A stretch of DNA of 64,000 bases from Asterias amurensis (GCF_032118995.1 NC_092651.1:23420349-23484348); one strand, 5' to 3'. Positions 43,627 to 56,040 are shown, numbered from the stretch's first letter. Notes: a model not told the origin generated them from the letters alone. Numbers and translations: made by a program.

Positions 43627-43973
43627 ATCGCTGTTTACTCGATAGGCTTTTCTTGAATCCATCAAAATCCCATACCATAATGTACCAGTAGCTCAATTCT
43701 CATATCATTTGATTTGATCAAACTGGCATGCCTGGCATCATGCTAAGCATTATTGACAACCAAATTCATTAAAACCAAGTACAATATGCTTTGGATGTTG
43801 ATGGAGTCAAAGTAGTTAGAAAATGAAAGTGCAAAGATGGTGTAGCTTTTAAATTAGAGACTTAAACAATTAAATTATGTTGACAAAAATGTCAGATTGC
43901 AAGCGACGCAACCTGTACGCCATGCAACCTGTAAGCCATGCGTTTTGTACTTTTTGCCAAAACCTTTTGACTT

Positions 43974-43979
43974 AATAAA
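43974..43979 (+). terminator. Possible polyadenylation signal
   Basis: AATAAA within CTTAATAAAGGAAGTG, downstream of the last exon-like unit. Only a motif match, plausible as the 3' end of a 34.4-44 kb transcript. Confidence 0.3.
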
Positions 43980-43989
43980 GGAAGTGAAA

Positions 43990-45140
43990 ATACCAAAACA
44001 ATTAAAAATTGGTTGCAGGAATTTTTTTATTTCATTTTAATTTGAACAAAACTAAAGTCACCAAAGTTCATTGACAGTTTGGATGTCATGGCAAAAATTT
44101 TTATTTTTATTTTGGTACACTGCTTTGTACAAGGAAGGAAGGAAACTTGACAAAGTCTTAATAAGACAAAAATGCAATGCTGTTGTGTACGAATATCTTC
44201 AGAGTTTTTTTGAGGTAATAAAATGATTTTTGTGAAATTAAATCTGATCAATCGATTTTTTTTGTAGGCCCTTCATGTATATTCGTAGGATAAACTTGGC
44301 TCATTGTCCAATAAGTATAAGTCATAGATGTATGGGAAAATTCAAAGTGTATATTGAGCGCAAATAGACAGAATGCATGTTGTAGCAAAATTTCCGGCAT
44401 GACTGTATTGCAATGCGATCACAAACTATGCGCACATTACATCAGGGCTCGGTTTCACACAAAAGTATCAATCTTAAATGCTAAACAAAGTGTAATGTCA
44501 TAATACAAATTACTATTATATGGTATTAGTGACAAAATCAATTTCAGATGAATCTTGGAGTTTTTTTAAACCAAGCCCAGAACTCCCCAGCCTGAACTAA
44601 AAACTGGAACTAAAACCCTTACACTTTAACTTAACCGCATCACTAAAACTACTAACAAATATCCCTCATTATTAACCCCAATATCAGCACCAACCACTAA
44701 TCTATCTGCACATTCAATAACAAAACAAATGCGTATTATTTTATATAGCGCTCATCAAAACAACTGTAGTTATAGAGTAAATAATTATCTATTGTAGTTC
44801 ATCTGAAATAATTGTTTATTTATATTTTAATAACTATCCGTTTTACGATAAGAAATACATTACGGGTACCAGCAAATAAGGGTGTCGGAACATGTGTGTG
44901 TACTATAACCAGTTAAAATAGCTCACCTGTTTTGAAATTTAGCAAGACCTTTGAAATTAATGCTTCGTTCAAATTTTATTATGATAAGTATAAATGATAT
45001 TTTAAAATACAAAACATTTTGTTGAGTTCAGTTGATTGTTAATACTTTATGTCTACAGATGTATCAGCTATAAAGCCAAGTAGTTTACGAATAAATCTTA
45101 ATAAACACCTTTTTGAAATGTTAACGTGTTTGTTTATTAA
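43990..45140. other. Gene-free AT-rich stretch before the satellite
   Basis: No exon or named repeat. ATATAGCGCTCATC at about 44740 recalls the SINE/LINE tail but is isolated. Confidence 0.4.
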
Positions 45141-45224
45141 GTTAGTTAAGTATTGTGCAAAATGCCTTGTGCAATTTGGACCACATTTTGAATATAAAAA
45201 TAACCTTGTGCATGCGTTTTAGAG

Positions 45225-48200
45225 CAAACACTTATAAATATTGAAGGTTGTAGCCTTGAAAAAACATAAAAGGCTATTTTGAGGCCAAGTATGATAAATA
45301 CACAAGGCCTTTTGCATTTTAGGCCAAAAATTTAATAAAAAACACAAGGCTATATAGTCTTGTGCACTTTAGAGCAATATTTGATAAATACCCAAGCATT
45401 GGGCATTTTAGGCTGAACATAGAAAAAATGACACAAGGCTATAGTATTGTGTACTTTAGAGCAAAACTTGATAAATACCCAAGCACTGTGCATTTTAGGC
45501 CAAAAAATAAAAAAAATACACAAGGTTTATAGTTTTGTGCACTTTAAAGCAAAATTTGATAAATACACAAGCATTGGGCATTTTAGGCTGAAAATAGAAA
45601 AAGTACACAAAGCTATAGTCTTGTGCACTTTAAAGCAAAAATTGATGAATACGCAAGCATTGTGCATTTTAGGCCCCAAAATAGAAAAAGTACACAAGGC
45701 TATAGTCTTGTGCACTTTAAAGCAAAATTTGATAAATACACAAGGCCTTGTGCATTTTAGGCTAAAAATAAAATAAAAATACACAAGGCTATAGTCTTGT
45801 GTACTTTAAAGGAAAATTTGATAAATACACAAGGCCTTGTGCATTTTAGGCTAAAAATAAAATAAAAATACACAAGGCTATAGTCTTGTGTACTTTAAAG
45901 GAAAATTTGATAAATACACAAGGCCTTGTGCATTTTAGGCTAAAAATAAAATAAAAATACACAAGGCTATAGTCTTGTGTACTTTAAAGGAAAATTTGAT
46001 AAATACACAAGGCCTTGTGCATTTTAGGCTAAAAATAAAATAAAAATACACAAGGCTATAGTCTTGTGTACTTTAGAACAAAATTTGATAAATACACAAG
46101 CATTGTGCATTTTAGGCAAAAAAATAGAAAAAATACACAAGGCTATAGTCTTGTGTACTTTAAAGCAAAATTTGATAAATACCCAAGCATTGGGCAGTAT
46201 AGGGCAAAAATTGAAAAAGTACACAAGGCTATAGTCTTATGCACTTTAAAGCAAAATTTGATAAATACACAAGCATTGGGCATTTTAGGCTGAAAATAGA
46301 AAAGTACACAAGGCTATAGTCTTGTGCACTTTAAAGCAAAAATTGATGAATACACAAGCATTGTGCTTTTTAGTCCCAAAAATAGAAAAAGTACACAAGG
46401 CTTGTGCACTTTAAAGCAAAATTTGATAAATACCCAAGCATTGGGCAGTATAGGGCAAAAATTGAAAAAGTACACAAGGCTATAGTCTTGTGCACTTTAA
46501 AGCAAAATTTGATAAATACACAAGCATTGTGCCTTTTAGGCTGAAAATAGAAAAAATACACAAGGCTATAGTCTTGTGTACTTTAGAGCAAAATTTGATA
46601 AATACACAAGCATTGTGCATTTTAGGCCAAAAATAGAAAAAATACACAAGGCTATAGTCTTGTGCACTTTAAAGCAAAATTTGATAAAAACACAAGCATT
46701 TTGCATTTTAGGCTGAAAATAAAAAAACCCACACAAGGCTATAGTCTTGTGCACTTTAGAGCAAAATTTGATAAATACACAAGGCCTTGTGCATTTTATG
46801 CCAAAAAAAAAAAAAGTACACAAGGCTACAGTCCTGTGCACTTTAAAGCCAAATTTGATAAATATGCAAGGCCTTGTGCATTTTAGGCCAAAAATTGAAA
46901 AAATACACAAAGCTATAGTCTCGTGTACTTTAAAGCAAAATTTGATAAATACACAAGCATTGTGCATTTTAGGCCAAAAAATAGAAAAAGTACACAAGGC
47001 TATAGTCTTATGCACTTTAAAGCAAAATTTGATAAATACACAAGCATTTTGCATTTTAGGCTGAAAATAAAAAAACCCACACAAGGCTATAGTCTTGTGC
47101 ACTTTACAGCAAAATTTGATAAATACCCACGCATTGGGCATTATATGCAAAAAAATAGAACAAATACACAAGGCTATTAGTCTTCTGCACTTTAAAGCAA
47201 AATTTGATAAATACACAAGCATTGGGCATTATAGGCCAAAAATTGAAAAAGTACACAAGGCTATAGTCTTTTGCACTTTAAAGCAAAATGTGATAAATAC
47301 ACAAGCATTGTGCATTTTAGGCTGAAAATAGAAAAAGTACACAAGGCTGTAGTCTTGTGCACTTTAAAGTAAAATTTGATAAATACACAAGCATTGGGCA
47401 TTATAGGCCAAAAATTGAAAAGGTACACAAGGCTATAGTCTTTTGCACTTTAAAGCAAAATGTGATAAATACACAAGCATTGTGCATTTTAGGCTGAAAA
47501 TAGAAAAAGTACACAAGGCTATAGTCTTGTGCACTTTAAAGTAAAATTTGATAAATACACAAGCATTGTGCATTTTAGGCCAAAAAATAGAAAAAGTACA
47601 CAAGGCTATAGTCTTGTGCACTTTACAGCAAAATTTGATAAATACCCACGCATTGGGCATTATATGCAAAAAAATAGAACAAATACACAAGGCTATTAGT
47701 CTTCTGCACTTTAAAGCAAAATTTGATAAATACACAAGCATTGGGCATTATAGGCCAAAAATTGAAAAAGTACACAAGGCTATAGTCTTTTGCACTTTAA
47801 AGCAAAATGTGATAAATACACAAGCATTGTGCATTTTAGGCTGAAAATAGAAAAAGTACACAAGGCTGTAGTCTTGTGCACTTTAAAGTAAAATTTGATA
47901 AATACACAAGCATTGGGCATTATAGGCCAAAAATTGAAAAAGTACACAAGGCTATAGTCTTTTGCACTTTAAAGCAAAATGTGATAAATACACAAGCATT
48001 GTGCATTTTAGGCTGAAAATAGAAAAAGTACACAAGGCTATAGTCTTGTGCACTTTAAAGTAAAATTTGATAAATACACAAGCATTGGGCATTATAGGCC
48101 AAAAAATAGAAAAAAAAATACACAAGGCCTTTTGCATTTAAGGCCAAAAAATAGAAAAAGTGCACAAGGCTATAGTCTTGTTTACTTCAGAGTTAAAATT

Positions 48201-48305
48201 GTTAAAGACACAAGGACTTGTGCATTTTCGGCAAAAAAGAAAGAAAAAATACACAAGCTTTAGCCTTGTGTATCTTAGAGCAAAGCTTGATTAATACACA
48301 AGACA
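45225..48305. repeat. Satellite array, 86-89 bp unit
   Basis: About 35 tandem units of the form TTTGATAAATACACAAGCATTGTGCATTTTAGG, a short A-rich linker, then GTACACAAGGCTATAGTCTTGTGCACTTTAAAGCAAAA. Four units at 45782-46049 are practically identical with an exact 89-bp spacing. Later units are 86-87 bp. Each unit holds a short hairpin (CACAAG ... CTTGTG). Reading frames up to 218 codons run through it only because the unit has few stops. Decayed units extend back to about 45140. Confidence 0.95.
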
Positions 48306-48309
48306 AAGT

Positions 48310-49440
48310 GGGGATGGCCCTAAGTCTGATTCCGCCCTTGGCCTTTGACTTTGGTCTGGTTCAAGCCTACATTATAATAGGAAAAATGGTTGAAACAAAA
48401 ACACTTACGTCAAAATTTTACATTTATGAATTATTTATTCAACCAAAAAGTGAACAGAATGTAAGAAAATCACCAAATTGTCTCAAAACATTGACAGCCT
48501 ACACTATCATCATGCGCTAGGTTATAGAAAAAGCTACAGACTTGTGGGTTGGAGCAAAGGGGAAAAACATTATTGGATTGAAGGGTGACGGTTATGGTTT
48601 TGTTGATGGTTTTTTGCTGAATGAACCTTTTTTTACTGTTCTGAAAAATGTTAATTAAAGACCTGACCCTCATCGAATGTTTTGAGCCCTGATCAAAAAC
48701 CATATCTCGTCTCGAGTAAAAGTAAACACATCTAATCTGTTTATAAACTTATTATAATACCAACGATAACAACGATAACACTTTGTAGCACTTGTAGCAT
48801 GTAAATGTACATTTAGGTAATCATAATTTTGTATAGTACAACAGATAAAAACACCTCCGAAGCAAGGGGAGACGGCAAGGACAAATTGAAGTTACTCGAT
48901 TACATGCAATTCAACTTAAACAAAATTCAGCCGTCGAGTAAGACTCTGCTGTGGCCGAAACGGTCGAACGCCAGGCCATCAAATTTTGCATATACCCTCG
49001 GTCCTTTTGTTTGGTAAGTTGTTTGCAACATTTAAAATTAAACAGGTCCGAAAAGACCAACCGAAACCAATATTTTGATGAAGGTTGTGAACGGAATCTG
49101 AAATGCATCCCAAATGAAAGATTTTTTTTGCTGGAATGCTTTGTCTGTTGTCCGAATTATCCCATATCTTTGTCAACAGTCAAGCTTTTTCTCAGAAACG
49201 GCAACACAACCTGAAATGCACCCACAGTCTAAAAATGCACCCAAAATAACATGTTTTTGTTAAGAACACTCGTAAAATATAATAGTGACAACAACACTAT
49301 TTAGTCATATGAGACGTGATTTTGACTAACTTACATCAAAACTTAAAAGATGTAAGTTCAAAAACTAAAAGATGTAACACCCTTGCCTGGAACTCTTGCC
49401 CTGCTTGTGTGCAATCAAAATAACCCCCAACCAATGTTGA
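48310..49440. other. Stretch between the satellite and the fibrinogen-domain gene
   Basis: No gene called. An open frame at 48829-49017 ends with TTTG then GTAAGT, a donor-like site, but it has no family resemblance and lies outside any exon chain I can build. Confidence 0.35.
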
Positions 49441-49445
49441 CCCCT

Positions 49446-49639
49446 CTATTCAGGCGCATATCCCTTACACATAAACTTCCCTAAAGTCAACCAAGACTGT
49501 TCCTTCCTGCCTCCAGTGTCTCCAAGATACACCATCCGGACCGGGAGGTACCTCTTGTCCGTCAGGAACCCGGAGTCTTCCGTCCGGAACTTGTTGTTGG
49601 AATCGCAGTTGCATTTGAAGTTCTTGTTCACGCACGTGT
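49446..49639 (-). CDS. Fibrinogen-domain gene, last coding exon (residues 275-338)
   Basis: Acceptor ACCTACAACAG; enters phase 1. Codes DTCVNKNFKCNCDSNN, then YLPVRMVYLGDTGG, WLTLGKFMCKGYAPE and stop TAG. The end corresponds to the CRG/CKG end of the Caspr fibrinogen-like domain, so the domain is complete. Confidence 0.88.
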
Positions 49640-52600
49640 CTGTTGTAGGTAAGTAACCAAATAAATTTGAAATTAAACATTTTGAAATGCCAATGGTGAT
49701 AAAATCTTAAGCATTTTTAAAATTTTGGAAGGCCTATTCTTCGAACAATTTTGGTGGAAGATATCTTATTGAAAAAAAAAAAAAAAAAAAAAAAAAGTAA
49801 AATAACAAGAAGTTGCTGAATGTGTTTTTTGGGTTGAATAACAATGAGTTTTGATGAATGATGATAATATTGGTCACAATTTGCAAAAGTCAGAAACTTC
49901 CAAAGAGAGTATAATGGATGACTGCATTACATTAATCGTACATACATCATACCTTGGCACTTGTTTTCGTTTTCACTGTGTATGCCTTTATTAACTAACT
50001 ATATCTTTGCTGCACTTTTCTTTCTTGTTTTAAAGACACTGGACACCATTGGTAATTGTCAAAGCTCAATCGGTCGTTGAAGATGGGAGATGGTAATGAA
50101 AGAAAAAAACACCATTGTCGCACAATGGTCAGACGAAGTTTTGTGCTTTCAGATGCTTGATTTTGAGACCTTAAATTCTAAATCTGAGGTTTCGAAATCA
50201 AATTCGTGGAAAATTACTTCTTTCTCGAAAACTACGTCACTTCAGAGGGAGCTGTTTCTCACAATGTTTTATACTATCAACCGCTCCCCATTACTCGTTA
50301 TCAAGTAAGGGAATCAATGTGTGGTGAACAGGTTTTCAATTAGTGGTTAATCCCAACGAGGCCTGGTTCTTGATAATTTTACCGAGACGAAGTCGAAACT
50401 GTCTGAAGTATTTATGAATTATGTTTTAAAGGCACTGTACACTATTGGTAAACACCATTTTGTTAGCATAAACTCATTTGATATCGAGCAATGGAGAACT
50501 GTTGATATAAAACATTGAGAAATAGGAAGTAGATGTATAAAATCAAATCAAAAGTTTAAAATCTGAAAACCATTTTTTCCTCTCAATAAACCAGTAGAAT
50601 ATACTCTCCTGCAAGTTCAGAAGATAATAAAGGCAACCTTTAGCCATTGCTCTCGACCAATAGGAATAAAAAAAAAACTGTCTTAAAAGCACAGGTGCAA
50701 GCTCGCGTGTCACGCCCATGTTTCAACACTTGTTTTCTGGTTATAAACAAAGGTTTATACACACCCACGTGACGCGCTCTCCACCAATATGAATAGCGAA
50801 ACTGTCTGAGGTATTTATGAATAAGGTGTTATGATAATCATTATTTTGAATAATTACCAATAGCGTCCACAACAAGAATGTTTCGATATCCACGTAGTCG
50901 GTTGTGATGTGGGTTTCTCTCAAAAACATCTAATAGTTTGATAAGACCAATAACTAAAAATCACGGCAAATACAACATTTTTGAATGTACATGTATATTT
51001 TTTTACCGTCAAGATCGCAGGCACATTGTCCGCTGTCGGTTGACGACTCGACCCCACCCCAGCTCATCATGCGTGTACCGTCCCGAGCGATCCACCAACC
51101 GTAGTCTCGCTGCTCAGTCTTTACCTGGCCTCGGAAAAGAACAGCAGACAGGCACACGATCTGATGACAAAATATAATGAGAAAAACTAGAGTATTAGTT
51201 GTTGCAAACTGCGTACAGACCAAAATGATGACATGGTATCAGTGCTAATATTACGTATGATAGATTGTCTTAGAGACACTGGACACTATTGGTGCTAGCC
51301 TTCACAGTTGGTGTATCTCAATATATTATGCATAAAATAACAAACCAGTAAAAATTTGAGCTCAATCGGTCGTCGAAGTTGCGAGATTATAATAGAGAAA
51401 AAAACACCCTTTTCACACGAAGTTGTGTGGTTTCAGATGGTTGATTTCGAGACCTCAAATTCTAAATCTGAGGTCTCGAAATCAAATTCGTTGAAAATAC
51501 CTTCTTTCTCGGAAACTACGCCACTTTAGAGGGAGCCGTTTCTCACACTGTTTCATACAATCAACCTCTCCCATTACTCGTAATCAAGAAAGGTTACATT
51601 CTAATATTTATTTTGAGTAATTACCAATAGTGTCCACTGGCTTTAATCACTTGGTAGAATAAATTTGGAGTCACTAAATCTTTTTGTCTTAAAAACTAAT
51701 ACAAGTAAGCAATTTGGACAGACAATTATATTTTACTCTATGATTAAATTAGTTTTGTAGGATTTGAAACTTTGCATGGTGGTAATACGATATGGAAGGG
51801 CATTATATAGCTGTAGAATACGAAACTTGTTGGAGTTTCAAACCCGCAGAGGGCGCTGCAGGATGCCGAGATTTGGACGCGTCCTCGGCAACTTTTTTAA
51901 AGTTGGGTGAGACGGTGTTGTATAGTAGAGGTAACTTTTCTGTTAAAAAAACACAGTCACCCTAATCAGGTCACTTTTCCTCAAGACGTTTTGAGAGGAA
52001 ACGTACAGGCACGGGACTCGAACCTGCGACTTTAAACTCCTAAAACGAGTAGCTTTGAGTAATTTATAAGTAGGCCCATTGCACGTTATAAGTATGAGGG
52101 GAAGTAAACACAAAATTAACAAAAAGTTACGTAAGAATGATCGTCCTACCTTGATGTACTGCTCGCAGGTTTCAGAGACTTTAGTAAGGGCTTCAAGCTG
52201 CTCGGAGTTGGCGTTGTTGTACCGTAGCTGAAGCTGGAATGACCCGGGTGGTTCATAACCACTCACGGACACCGCCTCGTCGTCGTAGTTATGACCGATG
52301 ATAGTTACGCCTAAATAGAAAGGAACGAAACATCAAGTGAAAAAAGACAATTGGACATTCCTTCGGAAATGACAAAAGGAGGACATTGACACATCCACAA
52401 CTAGTTTGTTGCCTCAAGCGTCATGATATTAAAGGAACACGTTGCCTTGGATCGGTCGAGTTGGTCTTTTAAAATCGTTCTGTGACCCTTTGTTGTAAAA
52501 TGTATATGGTTAGAAAGATATTGTAAAAGTAGAATACAATGATCTACACAAATATGCCTCGAAATTGCGTGGTTTTCTTTTTACCCTGTCGACTAACACG

Positions 52601-54147
52601 GTCGGCCATTTATGGGAGTCAAAATTTTGACTCCCATAAATGACCGACCGTGATAGTTCGCGACGTAAAAGGAAAACCGTGCAGTTTCGAGTGATACTTG
52701 TGTGGATCATTATATTCTACTTTTACAATATCTTTCTAACCATATGCATTTCATAAGAAACTGTTTCAAACGCTTTTAATAGACCAACTCGTCCGATCCA
52801 AGGCCACGTGTTCCTTCAAAGCCACAATCAAATAAGCTTTATCCCCGACTCCACTGCTAGTCCCCATCTCTCTCTGAACTGGTCCTTATTTTATCTGTAA
52901 GTTTTGGGCATTAATTTGACATAAGCTCATTACCGGTACGTATGAATTCTTTCCTAATTGTTTTTTGTGCTTTGTTTTGTTGCTTATTATTTTGTACTAC
53001 CGGTATGTCTAGGGCTGTTCTTCACCAGCTTCGGCTTTTAATGGTTATTTGAACAACCTCCTTACTTACTTATTATTTTGTTACATTTTTCAGCATCAAT
53101 ATCATTATTCGTGTTTACTCTTTACTTGAGTGTAAATTTGTCTGTGATTCTGTTTTTTTTTCTTATTATGTACATGAAACAAATGTTTCATTGAATTTAA
53201 TTCGTTTTTCGGGCTTGAAGTTCGGTAGTTCGATAGTTAGTTTTATTGTTGGTTTGTTTGGGAAAATATCACTGTCGGTACAAATTCAGACTGCCCTATT
53301 TTTACAAAACCGCGTGAGTATTGTCCAAACGGAGAAGGTGAGAAAGGAGAGGATACCAACCTTGTCCCCTTGACAACTCGCATCGCACGTTGAATTCCGG
53401 CGCAGTACCACGTCCAGGACCGTCGGGGTCGATCACATAATCATTGTCATTCCTGAAACCCATCCGGTATATTTCATCGCAACTACGAGCGATCTGGCCG
53501 ACAGGGGGAAGCTCTGGTGCGGGTATATCAGGCTTCAGGCCCGGGCGCCCTCCGATGTTATTCGGCTCCTCATCTGTAAATTCATACGGTAAAAAGATTT
53601 GTTTTGTCAAACAGCCCTTTTCAATTTCTGTCTATGGAGCACCACTCATAAGGGGTCAAATGTTGACCTAAGGTCATGAGGTACTGAAACTTTGACCTTA
53701 TGATACAAAACACAGATGTTATGTTGAAGACATGATTCCGAGGTCGATGTAGGTCATTATGGAGTTTTTGAAAGGGTCAAATGGAACTAGGAGTGCATGG
53801 TAAACGTCTGTGGCCTTCACCGTGAATGACGTACACGTACGTCTTCGTTTGAAGCTTTTTATATAAACACTAATTTATCACCATAGCAGGGTACGATGAA
53901 TAATAGTCCTTATTTTATTTCAATAATAACAAACAATTTTAAATCATTGAAAGTTAAAACAAAACAAGAAAAAGAATAACAGCTGCAACAGCAGCAAGAG
54001 CAACACCAGCATCAACGGCAACGGCAACGACAACGGCAACTACAACGACAACGACAACGACAACGACAATGACAACGACAACGACAACGACATCCACAAC
54101 GGCAACTACAATGACAATGACAACGACAACGACAACGACAACGACAA

Positions 54148-54178
<31 letters not shown>

Positions 54179-54825
54179 AACAACGACAACGACAACCACA
54201 ACCACAACCACAACCACAACGACAACCACAACGACAACGACAACAACAACCACAACGACACAACAATAACAACGACAACGAAAATGACAACCACAACGAC
54301 AATGACAACGACAACGACAACGACAATGACAGCGACAATGACAACGACAACAACAACAACAACGACACAACATTGACAACAACAAATGTCACCCACAGCA
54401 ACAACGGTGACAACGACAACTACAACGCCGACAACGACAAAACACAGCAGCAGCAGCAAACAAATAAATAAACAAAAAACAAACAAAAACAAAACAACAA
54501 CAACAACAACAACTCAGGGTGGATTCTCACCAGGTATCATTGGAAACACTGGCACTTCCTGTTCAGTCTCCCCTTCTATTTCTGGACTCTCAATCCCGAA
54601 TGTTGCCTCCATTCCTCTAATGCTGGAGTCAATGCTATTCAGCCTCCTACCAAGTCGTCTGTGATTGGACGACATGCGGTCCTCAATGAACCGGAAGGTA
54701 TCCATTAAGATATCTGATTGGAGGCCTTTAAGACGGTAGATCTCACCCAGTGCCGGCTGGCTGCAGGTGGGGCGTGTCAAACAGGCAAGGAACCCTACTG
54801 TGAGGGTTAGGAGGGTAAACTGCAT
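49446..54825 (-). CDS. Secreted protein with a contactin-associated-protein-type fibrinogen-related domain, spliced gene
   Basis: Minus-strand coding exons 54531-54825, 53361-53573, 52150-52310, 51007-51160 and 49446-49639 join in consistent phases (1,1,0,1) to 338 residues. Residues 1-22 are a signal peptide (MQFTLLTLTVGFLACL...). Residues 25-100 form a charged, probably helical linker (RFIEDRMSSNHRRLGRRLNSI), then a Pro-rich hinge. Residues about 128-338 form a fibrinogen-related domain of the Caspr/neurexin IV type: RSCDEIYR, YVIDPDG, FNVRCEL, SETCEQYIK, WWIARDGT, MSWGG, then the cysteine pattern C-x-C-x5-C-x6-C-x-C (CACDLD..C..CNCD, residues 269-286), YLPVRMVYLGD and the final LGKFMCKGYAPE. 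Caspr proteins also carry discoidin, laminin G, EGF and membrane segments, none of which is seen here. Extracellular adhesion or ligand-binding role is inferred. Introns hold MITEs and a hexanucleotide tract. Confidence 0.88.
49771..49797 (+). repeat. Poly-A tract
   Basis: About 26 A in a row, inside the last intron of the fibrinogen-domain gene (poly-T in the sense of the gene). Confidence 0.8.
50030..50311 (+). mobile_element. TTAA-type MITE (family 1), 3'-truncated
   Basis: TTAAAGACACTGGACACCATTGG to CCCATTACTCGTTATCAAGTAAGG; the right terminal repeat is missing. Intronic. Confidence 0.88.
50426..50873 (-). mobile_element. TTAA-type MITE, family-1 relative
   Basis: TTAAAGGCACTGTACACTATTGGTAAACACC at the left and TACCAATAGCGTCCAC at the right. 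The interior (ATTTTGTTAGCATAAACTCATTTG) matches the copy at 60935-61172, a subfamily of its own. Confidence 0.7.
51007..51160 (-). CDS. Fibrinogen-domain gene, coding exon 4 (residues 224-274)
   Basis: Acceptor ATTTTGTCATCAG, donor GACG then GTAAAA (weaker than consensus); enters phase 0, leaves phase 1. Codes IVCLSAVLFRG, GWWIARDGTRMMSWGG and QCACDLD. Confidence 0.88.
51270..51646 (+). mobile_element. TTAA-type MITE (family 1)
   Basis: Left border mutated (TTAGAGACACTGGACACTATTGG), right end CAATAGTGTCCACTGGCTTTAA. Lies between coding exons 3 and 4 of the fibrinogen-domain gene. Confidence 0.92.
52150..52310 (-). CDS. Fibrinogen-domain gene, coding exon 3 (residues 170-223)
   Basis: Acceptor CCTTTCTATTTAG, donor ATCAAG then GTAGGA; enters phase 1, leaves phase 0. 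Codes VTIIGHNYDDEAVSVSGYE through SETCEQYIK. Confidence 0.88.
52429..52820. mobile_element. TTAA palindromic MITE (family 2)
   Basis: Almost the whole element is an inverted repeat: TTAAAGGAACACGTTGCCTTGGATCGG to CCGATCCAAGGCCACGTGTTCCTT, with GGTCGGCCATTTATGGGAGTC palindrome at the centre. Right border mutated. Intronic. Confidence 0.93.
53361..53573 (-). CDS. Fibrinogen-domain gene, coding exon 2 (residues 99-170)
   Basis: Acceptor TATGAATTTACAG, donor GACAAG then GTTGGT (non-preferred but GT). Enters and leaves phase 1. Codes the Pro-rich hinge and the domain start RSCDEIYRMG, DYVIDPDGPG, FNVRCELSRG. Confidence 0.86.
54005..54470. repeat. Hexanucleotide microsatellite (CAACGA)n / CAACAA
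   Basis: Long tract of ACAACG with ACAACC, ACAACA and ACAATG variants. It gives several spurious repeat-only frames (poly-Thr on plus, Cys-Arg or Val on minus). It lies in the intron between coding exons 1 and 2 of the fibrinogen-domain gene, within about 60 bp of the exon 1 donor. Confidence 0.97.
54531..54825 (-). CDS. Fibrinogen-domain gene, first coding exon (residues 1-99)
   Basis: Acceptor ATTTTTTTCAG at 54829-54831 leaves only ACA before the ATG at 54825, so a separate 5' UTR exon exists. Donor CCTG then GTGAGA, leaving phase 1. Codes the signal peptide and the helical linker. Confidence 0.87.
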
Positions 54826-54839
54826 TGTCTGAAAAAAAT

Positions 54840-56040
54840 AACATAATTATAAACAAATATTACCAATTAATCAAAACTTATTTTAACAGTATCGCACATT
54901 GATAAGATAATCATAACATACTATCATACTTATCAATAAATACTAAGACACTTTAGACCAAACAACATCGAACATATTGAGACGAAATTCTTACTCTGGT
55001 TGTTCTCGGAACTTAATCCTCTAAGTAGAGATTGTTAAAAAGGTTGTAGAGATTGTTAAAAAGGTTGTAAAAAAAATATCCTCTTCTCATCTCAAAATAA
55101 AATGTATATATTTCTCATTTGCAGCTTAAAAAACAGCACATTAGTGAAAAAATAAAATAAAATAGAATCTCGATTGAAAACCTACACAGCCGCGTGTGAC
55201 AAAGACAGTTCCAAACACCCCCAACTGCACAAGAATGTCACGCAGTGACAGAAAACGCGAAACACTTTCATAATCAGCGGGATCTGCTCATATTAATTAG
55301 AATCATAGTTGAAGGCAAGAAAGGTTGAGTCTGGTTCAACATGCACGAAGAATGACCGCAAATCTCGGTCTATACATTTCTCTGAATTGGACGCTTTTCG
55401 TGTCAAAAGTAAATTAAGTGTGGTGTATATTCACACATTGTTGTAAAATGCGCTAAACTGGTATTTTTTCTTTTTTTAATAATACAAAACAAAAATTGTA
55501 TTTTGAAGCAGAAGAAGAAAACAATACATTTCAACAGAACCGTTCTTAATCGACGAGACCAATCAATTTGATTGCCTTTATTGTTTTATCTCTTTAGACA
55601 ACACAATGATTACAAGTTGGCCAGGGGTTGGCCAGGGGCTGCCAAGGTTAAAACCAAAGCATAACAACTGGCATCATATCAAGAGATGATAAAAAACAAG
55701 ACCCCCGCTAACGATAACAATAAACTAATTTAATTAAAACAAGGAGATTGTTAAAGTTGATTTAAGATACTCTTGGTTACTTGACTACCGAAAATAAATC
55801 TTGAAGACAGCATGATCGAAACGTCGAGTAATCATGCAATGACTTTTCCCCTGATCTATACTACGAAATATTCTCTCACCAGACAAAAACAAAAATCTTA
55901 TTAATGATTATTCATTATTCGATGAAGCGACTGAGTTGGCTAGTCTATTAGGTGACGGGCCACGGCCTCTGTGTTTGATCACGCAGTGTATGGTGACTCC
56001 GTTTTGACGGTTACCAGTTCGCTAATGAGGCCCAGCAAGC
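54840..56040. other. 5' intron or upstream DNA of the fibrinogen-domain gene
   Basis: AT-rich. GATCGAAACGTCGAG at about 55815 is a word found near other repeat tails. No coding exon seen. Confidence 0.4.

Noticed and set aside
46566..47222. 218-codon frame and other frames across 45.4-48.2 kb
   Set aside because: They follow the satellite unit (KVHKTIALCTFSIF...) on both strands and break wherever the unit length shifts. No start or splice logic.
48829..49017. Exon with donor GTAAGT at 49013
   Set aside because: The frame has no acceptor, no partner exon and no recognisable family; kept only as a remark.
53954..54492. Frames of poly-Val, Cys-Arg, Leu-Ser or poly-Thr
   Set aside because: Pure translation of the CAACGA microsatellite inside an intron.
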